A stretch of 20,831 nt of DNA from Chryseobacterium gleum (GTDB lineage: Bacteria > Bacteroidota > Bacteroidia > Flavobacteriales_D > Crocinitomicaceae), in contig CALPUT020000010.1 in the NCBI GenBank assembly GCA_943326825.2, forward strand, positions 1 to 20,831. The letters are read 5' to 3'. The notes beneath the pieces were generated by a model that worked only from the letters and a program-made list of their open reading frames with translations, was not told the DNA's origin and searched no databases. The position numbers were made by a program, and so were the translations under genes. Positions 7,180-15,700 of this stretch are shown here, piece after piece. The number at the start of each line of letters is the position of its first letter. The first letter of the stretch is position 1.

Positions 7180-7308
7180 TAACATTCTGTCAGCTAGTGT
7201 TCCCTCAAAATTACTAATTTTTTTAAACATTCAAATAAACATATGCTTAAATTTTTGACGTTTAAAGAAAAATAATCGTTCATTGGGTTTGAGACATTTC
7301 ATCTGTTA
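7180..7308. repeat. attC-like intergenic inverted repeat with imperfect stem
   Basis: TATAAC ends at 7183, followed by the 10-nt spacer ATTCTGTCAG and CTAGTGTTCCCTCAAA. On the right, TTTGAGACAT, a 6-nt spacer TCATCT and GTTA (7305-7308). CTCAAA pairs with TTTGAG and TGT with ACA if a 3-nt bulge is allowed, so the stem is weaker than in the best copies. Spacing, the CT-GTTA end and position (24 nt past the TPR remnant's stop, 11 nt before the DUF2752 start) support membership of the family. Confidence 0.45.
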
Positions 7309-7332
7309 GGGTAAGTTTTTATTTCTGTCGGT

Positions 7333-7545
7333 CTATTTGTAACAGTTTCTCAATAGTTCTGCTTCTACTGTCAAACCTAACTCTTTCGCGGTAAGTAAGT
7401 CTATGCAATAGTCGCCATAAATTAGCATTTGTTTTATTTGTCCACGAATGTAATAGGCAAAACCAAGTTTTTTATCAATTTCAATTGCGGTATTGCAGTC
7501 GGATAGAGCTGATAAAATAGTTGATTCTGATTTTTTAACGAAGAT
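7333..7545 (-). pseudogene. C-terminal remnant of a TPR-repeat protein
   Basis: An open stretch of 70 residues without a usable start codon reads LSDCNTAIEIDKKLGFAYYI, then RGQIKQMLIYGDYCIDLLTA and KELGLTVEAELLRNCYK, ending at a TAG at 7335-7333. The pattern 'D.n.AIeId...g.AYy.RG.aK..l..y..a..D...AkeLG...A..ll...' is that of the last one and a half tetratricopeptide repeats of a Bacteroidota TPR protein. The body of the gene is gone. The 217 nt between it and the glycosyltransferase stop at 7763 contain nothing else I can support. Confidence 0.6.
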
Positions 7546-7762
7546 TTAGTCGGGAAACTCCAATTCACACTCATTGGTTGATTATTGAAATTACTATTAA
7601 GAGAATAAGAACTGATTTTTACTTTTTCAGCTAAACTCACTTTCGCAATTGCTCGATTCACGTGTGCTAAAGGGAAGTCCTAATTTAGTTGAATACTTTT
7701 CTTACTTTCATGGACACGGATTTGACTTTCAAATAACGATTTTTTGGAGGTCCTTAAAAAAG

Positions 7763-8530
7763 TTACTTATGTCTGAACCAGCAATCTTGACGTTCGTTTT
7801 CATACATTTTAAATACCGTATTAATGGGCGTGCCGTATTTCAAATGTCTATTAAATTGTGTTCTTGCTAAATAATTAAACGCTCCCATATCTCCAGTAAA
7901 CGCTGTTTGGTTTGCGCTATTGGCATATTCGTGAATACTGCATAACTTTTTAATGAAATCAAAGAGATTAGGTGCTTTACCACCAATTATCCCACAATTT
8001 AAAAGAGTTTCAGAACCAAACTTGCTTTCATATTCGGCAAAATCGCTTATTTTTTTACGTAGATTAGTAGAATGATCCCTCATCCAATCATTATTTAGCG
8101 TTTTTGGCTCATCACCACAAAAAATAGCTGTAGAATTTTCAATAAAATAGGAATCAATAAAAGGATTATTAACCAGAGTAACATCTGTTATATCTGTAAC
8201 AAAAATACTTTTGAAGAACTGGACATGATTTTTTAGAAAATCATGGTATACAAAATACCTATAGACATTGGGATTAAATTGAGGATTGTAATTTATTTTA
8301 ATGAAAGAAATATATTCATTTTTAAATTTTTCACAGGTTTCTAAAGTGAAATTGTTATGAAAAATAATACCTTGTAAATGTTGTTTCGCAACAGATTCAG
8401 CCCAATCACGTACTAATTCATAATTATCATTATCAAGTGTTGTATTGCGATTTACATCATATACCCCAGTAATATGACATGCCAGGATTACATTAGTCAT
8501 TGGACGAAAACGTCGTATTTCGAAAGCCAT
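7763..8530 (-). CDS. Putative glycosyltransferase with GT-A-like features (255 aa)
   Basis: This soluble protein begins with a beta-strand-like segment (TNVILACHITG), a feature of nucleotide-sugar-binding folds. A block FFKSIFVTDITDVTLVNNPF (about residues 105-124) resembles the D-x-D region of GT-A transferases, where a strand ends in the metal-binding aspartates just before a short N-P-F turn. Later blocks LLNCGIIGGK and FTGDMGAFNYLA are typical of the acceptor side of such enzymes, and the C-terminus DCWFRHK is like that of transferases ending in a W-x-x-H-K motif. I infer sugar transfer to a surface glycan. It starts 3 nt after the stop of the GT2 gene at 8534-9184, so the two are co-translated. 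The exact family is uncertain. Confidence 0.65.
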   Translation of the reverse strand: MAFEIRRFRPMTNVILACHITGVYDVNRNTTLDNDNYELVRDWAESVAKQHLQGIIFHNNFTLETCEKFKNEYISFIKINYNPQFNPNVYRYFVYHDFLKNHVQFFKSIFVTDITDVTLVNNPFIDSYFIENSTAIFCGDEPKTLNNDWMRDHSTNLRKKISDFAEYESKFGSETLLNCGIIGGKAPNLFDFIKKLCSIHEYANSANQTAFTGDMGAFNYLARTQFNRHLKYGTPINTVFKMYENERQDCWFRHK

Positions 8531-8533
8531 AGG

Positions 8534-9184
8534 TCAAGAATTGAACAAGTTCTCTTTTTTCATGGTCGAACAAATACTGTTTGGAATATTTCTGTGATAA
8601 ATATACGTTCTTAGTTTTACTTTTTTTACACGAAATTGAGTTTTTGCTCTTTCGTAAAAATCAGCATCGGCAGCGAAGCCACTTTTGAAGGAAAAGCTTG
8701 AAAATACTTTTCTACGACCGAATAATGTACCGAAAAGAATTGTTTCATCTAAATGAATTAGTTTTGTAAGATCATTTTTATCCGGAACATAATAATCATC
8801 GTTGGTATCCACGATTGTTTCAGTTGTAGAACAAATCAAATCTTCCTCTTTTACCTCTCGAAGACAAGAGCTTAAATGATGTGTTTTATATTCGTCGTCA
8901 CCATCAATTATGGTTATAAATTCACCTACACTGTTTAAAACACCACGATTGATTGATTCTGATTGGCCCCGGTTACTATGTCGGATATAGATTATTTTAT
9001 TTTCGTATTTTTCAATATATTGCAACAAAGATTCACTCTTAGTAACTGTGCTACCATCGTCGATAATAATGAGCTCGAAATCTTGAAAATCCTGATCTAA
9101 TACCGAATCGATGGCTCTTTTTATATAAGAAAAATCGGTATTGTAGACAGCCATTAGTACTGAAATTTTCACTTGTTTTAACAT
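8534..9184 (-). CDS. Glycosyltransferase family 2 protein (216 aa)
   Basis: A textbook GT2 N-terminus: KISVLMAVYNTDFSYIKRAI then FELIIIDDGST (DDGS at residues 42-45, nucleotide binding) and GEFITIIDGDDEY (DGDD at 94-97, the metal-binding D-x-D). A further acidic motif AADADFYERA near residues 170-180 stands where the catalytic base is usually found. At 216 residues it is a minimal catalytic domain with no membrane segment. Likely activity is transfer of a sugar from a nucleotide donor during surface polysaccharide or glycoprotein synthesis; donor and acceptor cannot be told from sequence. It is first of a two-gene unit with 7763-8530. Confidence 0.92.
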   Translation of the reverse strand: MLKQVKISVLMAVYNTDFSYIKRAIDSVLDQDFQDFELIIIDDGSTVTKSESLLQYIEKYENKIIYIRHSNRGQSESINRGVLNSVGEFITIIDGDDEYKTHHLSSCLREVKEEDLICSTTETIVDTNDDYYVPDKNDLTKLIHLDETILFGTLFGRRKVFSSFSFKSGFAADADFYERAKTQFRVKKVKLRTYIYHRNIPNSICSTMKKENLFNS

Positions 9185-9531
9185 ATAATGGTTGCTAATA
9201 AAAATTCATGCATATATTAGTTGCTTTTAATCTCTCAAATTAACGTGTTAGCAAAATTTATTTTGGGTGAAAGTAGCTTATTTTTCTATTTGATTAGTTT
9301 AATTTCTTGTTATTTTAACGATAAATCTTGTTTCCCGAAGATTATTTAGAAAAAAAGATCCATTTCGCCAGTATCTCAACTAACTATTTGAGCTTACAAA
9401 ACGATCAATGGAGAGCAAATTAACTCTTTTAAATTGACTTTAATTTAAGTGATTATAAATATAATTAAACTAAAATCTGAAAATTTCGATTTATCTTGAA
9501 GTTTAATAAATGTTCTTTCTAAAATGATTGC
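9185..9531. other. Gene-free stretch upstream of the glycosyltransferases
   Basis: About 350 nt of AT-rich sequence with stops in all frames. It should hold the promoter of the glycosyltransferase pair, but I see no convincing Bacteroidota promoter: a TTTG at about -33 spacing is present near 9235, while the matching TAnnTTTG box is poor. Nothing else can be supported. Confidence 0.5.
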
Positions 9532-9652
9532 TAATGTTTTGCCGCTTCTCGTCAGTTGCGAACTTCGGAACATCTGATTTTCCGTTAACGATAAAACTTC
9601 TTGCGAAACGGGAACTTTCCTCAAAATTTGGAATTGCGAGAAATGGCTGTTA
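9532..9652. repeat. attC-like intergenic inverted repeat
   Basis: TAAT (9532-9535), 10-nt spacer GTTTTGCCGC, stem arm TTCTCG (9546-9551); on the right CGAGAA (9637-9642), 6-nt spacer ATGGCT, GTTA (9649-9652). The stem is 6 bp perfect, and the flanks GCTAAT and GTTAGT extend the outer pairing. The GTTA end is 10 nt past the stop codon of the 9663-10619 gene. Confidence 0.7.
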
Positions 9653-9662
9653 GTAAAATATT

Positions 9663-10619
9663 TTATTCTTCAGCTCGCTTTTTTTCTATTTTCAAAATAT
9701 TATTCTGAATATCTTTCATTATAATTTTCCCCCACCAACCGGCATAAAAATTAAATGTTGTATTCATTTTAAATTTGCTATATAAATGTAAACGATATTT
9801 ATTTTCATGTATTTTTTCTAGTTCATAAGTTCCATCTAAAACATCAAAATATTTACCACCAATTAGAATATGTTCATCTAAAGTTGTAGATGGGATATCG
9901 TATGTATTTGCTCTGATAGAAAACACCATTTTTTTATTTTCTTCGTATTCTAAAACGGTTTCTCTAAAGATTAATCCATTGGTAAAGGTAGCTTCTCTGA
10001 ATGCACCAACTCCTTTGTAATTTAATTCGGCTCTTAACGGTCTAGGAAACCCTAAAAAATTTGTTAAATATCCTGTGTCATCAGCTTTATTAATTGTTTT
10101 AACACGAGTTATATTATCCCAAATTTTGTCGGCTGTAGAATTAATATCAATGTATGTATACGCATCATACGTTGCAGGTATTTTTTCGATTAATTGTTCA
10201 ATTGGTGAAATAAAAATAGGCAATAGAACAAGTATGGAAACATTTAATCTTTCATTTTTCTTTTTTAGTTTTAGATAACCGCCAATTAAACCACCAATAG
10301 AAGCTGCAATTAAAAAAATCGGAAGAATCATTAGCCAACAAGCCCATCCCTCAATAGCTAACATAAGAGTTATGATTAAAAAAAGAAATATTGGAATCCA
10401 AGGTGCAAAAATCCTGTAGATTAATTTTTCGACTTTGCCTTTGTCTGATAAGTAAACGGTTAAAGCTCCAATTATTGAAGGAAGGAAAAACAGAAAAGTG
10501 GTTGACATAACAGAAAAAACACCATTCCAATCTTTTATACCAAATAATAATCGTAAGATAATTGCATAAAGTGTAGGTATTCCAAATGCGATTAATATGT
10601 TTCTTAGTTTCGAATTCAT
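9663..10619 (-). CDS. Membrane protein with C-terminal SRPBCC-like domain (318 aa)
   Basis: The N-terminal half has about five hydrophobic segments (residues 8-26, 38-58, 70-90, 93-115 and 127-142). After residue 150 the protein becomes soluble and follows the pattern of the SRPBCC/START-like ligand-binding fold: TYIDINSTADKIWDNI at the domain start, a long helix-grip middle with GVGAFREATFTNGLIFRETV, and a closing strand-helix KYRLHLYSKFKM to WWGKIIMKDIQNNILKIEKK. Such domains bind hydrophobic ligands. Fusion to a multi-helix membrane anchor is less usual. The gene stands alone between two attC-like elements (9532-9652 after its stop, 10637-10765 before its start), so it has the layout of a single-gene cassette. 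Confidence 0.75.
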   Translation of the reverse strand: MNSKLRNILIAFGIPTLYAIILRLLFGIKDWNGVFSVMSTTFLFFLPSIIGALTVYLSDKGKVEKLIYRIFAPWIPIFLFLIITLMLAIEGWACWLMILPIFLIAASIGGLIGGYLKLKKKNERLNVSILVLLPIFISPIEQLIEKIPATYDAYTYIDINSTADKIWDNITRVKTINKADDTGYLTNFLGFPRPLRAELNYKGVGAFREATFTNGLIFRETVLEYEENKKMVFSIRANTYDIPSTTLDEHILIGGKYFDVLDGTYELEKIHENKYRLHLYSKFKMNTTFNFYAGWWGKIIMKDIQNNILKIEKKRAEE

Positions 10620-10636
10620 TTTTTCAAAATTTGTTA

Positions 10637-10765
10637 TAACATTTTGTAGCCTAGCGCCCTGCCCAATCCTGTATATAAATTATGACACCGAAGTTAAAAT
10701 TATTTTCTTTCTTAGGAATCGTTGTTTCGAATAAATATTGTATGGTTGGCGCTAGACAGCTGTTA
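10637..10765. repeat. attC-like intergenic inverted repeat, best copy
   Basis: TTATAAC (ending 10640), 10-nt spacer ATTTTGTAGC, stem arm CTAGCGCC (10651-10658); right arm GGCGCTAG (10748-10755), 6-nt spacer ACAGCT, GTTATAA (from 10762). The inner stem is 8 bp perfect, and the outer boxes TTATAAC and GTTATAA are also perfectly complementary. The TAAC end is 17 nt before the start codon of the 9663-10619 gene. Confidence 0.85.
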
Positions 10766-10818
10766 TAAATATATTTTTTGTTGTATTTTCTTTTTAATAT
10801 ATATTTTAAAATTACTTA

Positions 10819-10911
10819 TAATGTTTTTCGGATAGGCGAGGGGGCGGGATTTTTAACACTAATATTGATTCGGAGCACGAAAACCCACCTATTGCAAATA
10901 TGCTGTATAAG
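10819..10911. repeat. Variant attC-like element next to 10637-10765
   Basis: TAAT (10819-10822), 10-nt spacer GTTTTTCGGA, then TAGGCG; on the right CACCTA (10886-10891) and, after 13 nt instead of 6, GTATAAG. The outer boxes CTTATA and TATAAG pair. Inner pairing is partial, with GGGATTTT against AAAACCC as a further possible stem. The left arm shares TTATAATGTTTTTCGG with the half-site at 1757. It begins 53 nt after the previous element and ends 20 nt past the stop of the L,D-transpeptidase gene. Confidence 0.5.
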
Positions 10912-10931
10912 CTGCTATGAAATTCATTTCG

Positions 10932-11411
10932 TTACGGGTTGATTTCTATTAATACTCCGTCATTAATGGCCTTATAAATTTCGTCAATTTCATCATTGGT
11001 AAGAGCGATACATCCTTTAGTCCAATCACGCCATCTATGAAGTTTCTTGAAACGGCCATATTCATTTCCAAGACCGTGTATCAGAACATCGCAACAATCC
11101 CCCCATTCTCCAACCGTAATTGCTTTGTGATATTGAGTCTGGGTCTTTTTTCGGCCTTTGAAACGTCCTTCAGGAGTTAATCCATCGCCTTGCTTTGTTT
11201 TTTTATTTAATCCATTTTTGCCAAGCGAAACTTTGTAGGCAGCAATTAACTCTTCTTTATAATATAGTAAAAGTTCATGATTAGCTTTATTAATAACAAT
11301 CTTATCAGCTTTTTGATCCTTAGTTAATTTTTCTTCCTGATAAAAGTAATAAACTGTCAGTCCTAAAAATATAATTAAAGTTTTCAGCCATATTATTTTA
11401 CTTTTTTTCAT
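10932..11411 (-). CDS. L,D-transpeptidase-like (YkuD) protein
   Basis: An N-terminal membrane anchor or uncleaved signal (about residues 8-23) is followed by a compact YkuD domain. It starts with DKIVINKANHELLLYYK, has the LGKNGLNKKTKQGDGLTPEG segment in which family members carry the G-D..TPEG turn, then a conserved histidine in LIHGLG (His112), and the catalytic motif WTKGCIAL with Cys134. These are the H...(S/T)xGC signature residues of L,D-transpeptidases, which use the cysteine to cross-link or anchor peptidoglycan in the periplasm. At 159 residues it is close to the minimal domain without a peptidoglycan-binding module. It lies downstream of two small membrane/soluble genes on the same strand and next to a variant attC-like element. 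Confidence 0.88.
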   Translation of the reverse strand: MKKSKIIWLKTLIIFLGLTVYYFYQEEKLTKDQKADKIVINKANHELLLYYKEELIAAYKVSLGKNGLNKKTKQGDGLTPEGRFKGRKKTQTQYHKAITVGEWGDCCDVLIHGLGNEYGRFKKLHRWRDWTKGCIALTNDEIDEIYKAINDGVLIEINP

Positions 11412-11536
11412 TTTGTATCGGTTTGATTTAAGTTGTTATCTGATTTAAAAGTTGCCCAAAACTGTTACAGGCCTTTTCTTTTGGGTGAAACCTGCCAAAG
11501 TCATCCGGGTATGTTCTTCTTTCGGTTTCTGAATTT

Positions 11537-11941
11537 TCATCGTTTAATAAGCATAAAACTAATTCCAAGAATTATTATTGTGATAAAGGATTTAATTGTC
11601 AGAGCTAAAAGTTGTTTTGTAAGTTTCAAGCTTTCAATAAGTTCTTCATCATCTAAATTATCAAAATCTGAATTATTAAAAATTCCAAAACCATTTATTC
11701 TTCTAACAGCTCCAAATGTCATTTTATATTTAGCATATAAATCAGGTCGCTTATATTCAATTCCATCTGAAAATTGATTAAAACTTACCTTGTATAAAAT
11801 TCCAAAAACAGGAAATGTAGTTAGCATAAATAAGACAAGTCCATATGCATCAATATTTTTATTTCCAAAAAATGCAATACAAATTGAAATCGTAAGTATT
11901 ATGTATAAATATATTTTGACGAATTTGAATTTTATTTTCAT
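11537..11941 (-). CDS. Unrecognised small membrane protein (134 aa)
   Basis: Three hydrophobic segments are visible: residues 8-25, 33-50 and 112-131. The central stretch between the second and third is polar with YKRPDLYAKYKMTFGAVRRI and an acidic run DFDNLDDEELIESLKL, probably a cytoplasmic domain. I cannot name a family. It sits 125 nt upstream of the L,D-transpeptidase gene on the same strand. The intervening sequence contains GTTGCCC, a 6-nt spacer ending CT and GTTA at 11451-11467, reminiscent of an attC-like right arm, but no left arm was found. Confidence 0.6.
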   Translation of the reverse strand: MKIKFKFVKIYLYIILTISICIAFFGNKNIDAYGLVLFMLTTFPVFGILYKVSFNQFSDGIEYKRPDLYAKYKMTFGAVRRINGFGIFNNSDFDNLDDEELIESLKLTKQLLALTIKSFITIIILGISFMLIKR

Positions 11942-12004
11942 TTGATAATTATTTTTTATCTGTACTGACTTTTTCTATAGTGAACTTAATTTGAAGCTGG
12001 AATT

Positions 12005-12271
12005 TTAGATTTTTGAAAAAATCTCGAAGCCCGAAGCGTGTATTTCAGCAATTACCAAACACCTGTTATATGCTATTTTTTCAACTTTATCAAAGTCTTT
12101 ATCGTTAATCTTTAGCAGGTATTCAATATTATTTATGTCAACATTAAAAGTAGAATTGAAGTTGCTTGGATAATTTTCTAGTTCGTGTTCAATATTATTG
12201 ATTTTTAATAATTTAATTATGTCATCAATTTCATTTTTGTTAGTTGTTCTTAAATATTTTGTGAAATTCAT
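12005..12271 (-). CDS. Small soluble protein, possibly DUF2007-like (88 aa)
   Basis: The protein begins MNFTKYLRTTNKNEIDDIIK and follows the order helix (IIKLLKINNIEHELEN), variable loop, strand (FNVDINNIEYLLKI) and a D-F-D-K-V-E-K-I helix. That order resembles small DUF2007-type proteins, in which a helix predicting a 'longer than usual substrate' segment L..aGI.. precedes a strand and a final D-x-x-x-A helix. The match is weak and I give it as a possibility only. It starts 52 nt from the TAAC end of the element at 12324-12396, in the position of a first gene after a recombination site. Confidence 0.5.
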   Translation of the reverse strand: MNFTKYLRTTNKNEIDDIIKLLKINNIEHELENYPSNFNSTFNVDINNIEYLLKINDKDFDKVEKIAYNRCLVIAEIHASGFEIFSKI

Positions 12272-12323
12272 CTTATATAGTTAATATGACTAGAAGTGAG
12301 ATCTCTTTCGAGAAGTTTCTGCA

Positions 12324-12396
12324 TAACGTTTTTAGACTTCGAGCAGCGGCGATCTGAACTTATTGAATATCAAGCCGTTGCGCTAAGGTGCTGTTA
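12324..12396. repeat. attC-like intergenic inverted repeat, compact copy
   Basis: TAAC (12324-12327), 10-nt spacer GTTTTTAGAC, stem arm TTCGAGCAGCGGC (12338-12350); right arm GCCGTTGCGCTAA (12374-12386), 6-nt spacer GGTGCT, GTTA (12393-12396). The 13-nt arms pair at 10 positions with one more G-T wobble possible. At 73 nt it is the shortest copy. The outer flanks GCATAAC and GTTATAGC also pair in part. Confidence 0.75.
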
Positions 12397-12418
12397 TAGC
12401 CAGTTTTTGTACTTCGTA

Positions 12419-12544
12419 TCATTGTCTTGCCGCTAGTTCTTTTAAATAACTATTTTTTGTTACAACAACAACAGGTATTGCCAATATAGGATCGCCTATC
12501 ACTCCACCCCAAATTGAACCAATAACCCAAGTATATTTTAGCAT
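12419..12544 (-). CDS. Tiny hydrophobic protein (41 aa), probable cassette gene
   Basis: An ATG-started frame of 41 residues reads MLKYTWVIGSIWGGVIGDPI and then LAIPVVVVTKNSYLKELAARQ before a TGA. It has one central hydrophobic helix with glycines and a basic tail, as in small membrane peptides. The evidence that it is real is its position: its stop codon is 22 nt before the GTTA end of an attC-like element, the same spacing as the other genes in the array. The 160 nt between it and the large T9SS gene hold nothing I can support. It could also be a fragment or chance frame. Confidence 0.35.
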   Translation of the reverse strand: MLKYTWVIGSIWGGVIGDPILAIPVVVVTKNSYLKELAARQ

Positions 12545-12704
12545 TTCTTATTTTTCGGTCGGATTGCATGGAAAATGAGCTCTATAGAAGTCTGTCTGTT
12601 CTGAATGTTGTTGCAAGAAGCATTGCTAAAAGTCTGCCTATTGTCCAGTAAGAAAATACAGTTCAAAAATTTTAGGCAATTGTTAAATTCAAAATTAAAA
12701 GATG

Positions 12705-15700
12705 CTAGTTTTTAATCAATTTTTGAGAATACACTGTTCCTTTTGACTCGATTTTCAAAAAGTAGGTACCTTTAGCGAGGTTAGTTACATCCAATTGTGT
12801 GTCACCTGAAAGATTTTGCTCTAAAACAATTTTACCGGAAAGATCAAGAAGTGTAAGATCTCCTACCAAAGAAAGATTTGAACTCATTATATACAGAGTT
12901 TGAGTCACAACATTCGGATAACAACGAATTCCCAATTCATTAGCTACATTTTCCTTTAAACCGTTGGTTTGATAATTTCTCCTGTTCGATTTAGACGTAG
13001 TTAAAAGACTTTTCTCATTAGTTAATTTTTTAGTTCCTTCACACTGAATCGACCAAGATGTTTCAATTCTCCAGTCTGCTGTATTTTGGAAACTCGAATA
13101 ACTAGGATCTGTCGCCAAATTGCTCGTTGTACTTCCAATCACTGACTCGAATATTCCATCCAAATTATTATCTCTTAGGAAATAATAAGTCGTTAATGCC
13201 GCGACTGGCGATGTCTCGTTTTCGATCTCGTAATGATTCCAGTTAAAATTACCATTCATTTGATCCTGAAGGAACATCGTGCGGTGGTATCTTCCCAGAC
13301 TACTCAGGTTACCACACGTATCCCGAAAGGCAAGCTTATAGCGCGATGAAGAGATCTTTGGATCACCTGTATTTGGGAAATACAAGGCCCTTACTGTATC
13401 CACAAACTGACTGGTTGCACTGGAAGGTAGTGTTCCAATAATCTGGTAATTATTGTTTTGAATTTCCCTGTAAACATAAAAGGTATCTGCTGATGGATAA
13501 ACTGTTTTATCCCAATAAATGACATTATTGATTCCCGCACTGTCCACAGAAACCATACAGATTTCTGGTGCAACGGTTGGAACGATCGTTAAATTCAGAG
13601 TAATTATACTGTCACATTGAACACTATTTGGAATTACTGACGTGTACACTCCGGTTTGAGTAAAAATCTGCCCATCAGGAGCAGAATACTCATTACATGC
13701 TACTTCCGAAATAGAAGTCGTTGTACTATTCTTGATGGTAAGGTCAAGTGTTATAGTGGAATCACAACCCACTGCATTTGGAATGACTTGTGTATAAATT
13801 CCGGTGGCATTAAAAGTCTGGCCATTTATAGTATAATTATCACACGCAGTCTCGGTAATTTGAGAACTACTTGGATTTAGGTAATAAATAGTCACCTGAT
13901 CTGTGCCTGTGCATCCTTGAAAATCAATGATAGTTACAGTAAATGTCGTTTGACCATTGGGATTAAAAGGAACCCCGTTGATCACACCATTATCCCATAT
14001 GCATGTTGAATCACTGGATGCAGTGAGTGTGATCAAAGTTCCTAAACAATAATCTTGATCAGGTCCCGCGCTTACTGTCGGGCTTTGGTTGATATATATA
14101 GTTATGATATCCGTGGAGCTACATCCTTCTAATGAGGTGCCTATAACAGCATAAGTGCTGCTAATTGAAGGTGCAGTAAAAGGCACACCATTTAATACCC
14201 CACCTGACCATGAATAAGTATTAGCACCAGATCCTGAAAGCACTACATTAGAGCCCGAGCATGCCAAGAAACTCTGCCCGGCATCCACAAGAGGTAAGGA
14301 CTTTACTACCAATGTCACATTAGAAATTGAATCACATCCGTTAGCAGCTGAAAAACGCTGTGAATACAAACCTGCTGTAGATCTGTAGAATCCATGAATT
14401 AATGCAGATTCACCTTGACAAATAGATATCTGCGAATTTGTTACAGTTGGATTATACGTAACTGTGACGGTCAAAAGGGAATCACATCCAACTGAATTCT
14501 GTAAAACTTGATTGATTGTAAATTGATCACCTGGAGCTTGAACATTTCCTACGTATGATGTCCCATTTAAGAAATAGGAAGATCCCGAGCAAATGACTTC
14601 ATTTAATTGAGCTGATGAACTTTGATTAATTGTTAGATTTAATGTAATCGTAGAATCGCAGCCGATTGCATTTTGCACGACTTGTGTATACGTGCCGGAA
14701 GCCGTGTATGTTTGACCGTTAAGTGTGTAGCTGTCGCATTCCGAAACGGTCAATTGCGATGAACTACTTTGCTTGATTGATAGATTTAGATGAATGGTTG
14801 AATCACAGCCTACTGCATTTTGAAGCTGTTGAGTGTAATTACCTGAAGAGATGTAAACCTGTCCGTTCAATGTATAACTATCACAGGCCGTTTCAGTGAT
14901 TTGTGAACTACTGCTATTCTTTATAAAAAGTTGTAACGTAATCGTCGAATCACAACCAACTGCATTTTGTAAAACTTGCGTATAGATTCCGGAAGAATTG
15001 TAAGCCTGGCCATTCAAAGTATAACTGCCACATTCAGATGCATTAATAAAATTGGAAGTACTATTCCTGATTTCAAGATAAAGCGTAATAGTAGAATCAC
15101 ATCCTGCGGTATTCTGCAGCAACTGCGTGTATTGACCTGAAGAAGTATAAGTGAAACCATTTAAAACGTAATTATCACAAGCACTTGCATTTATTGAGGA
15201 AAAGGAATTTGTACATGGGCTGTATTTTGCCACGTATGTATTCCAACTTGACGTGTTGGTTGAATTTTCAATTCGTTCGCCGGCGCTAGGATCAAAATCC
15301 ATAGCACCAGATATACCTCGACTGATATATAAATTATCAGCAGAATCGATTAATAGTAAAGAATAAAACTGATTACCTGATCCACCAAAACTTTTTACCC
15401 ACACATTATTGAAATTGTGGTCCATTTTTAGCAGGAAATTATCGAATCCGTTTGAATTTAACGTTAATGTATCCGACCCAATTGGAAATTTTGCCTGACC
15501 ACTGAAATTTCCTGACAAATACATATTATTCTGTTGATCAAAACTCAAACTGTAGGTCGACTCCGAAGGAACTAATTTTACATTCTGAAAATCACCATCT
15601 GAATCAAGCTTTAAAATGAATGTATTATCATAATTCGAACTTAAGTTGTATACCGAAGTACTTGGATCAAAATCAAGTACGCCATTTGTCACTCCCAATC

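Noticed and set aside
7434..7661. Minus-strand open frame of 75 codons
   Set aside because: It overlaps the TPR remnant in another frame; the TPR frame has recognisable repeat residues while this one has none.
11451..11467. Possible right arm of an attC-like element (GTTGCCC, spacer ending CT, GTTA)
   Set aside because: No complementary GGGCAAC with a TAAC box is present on the left, and the stop codon of the neighbouring gene is 70 nt away.
12058..12070. CACCTGTTATATGC-like string inside the 12005-12271 gene, similar to an element end
   Set aside because: It lies within an intact coding frame and no left arm with matching stem is found.
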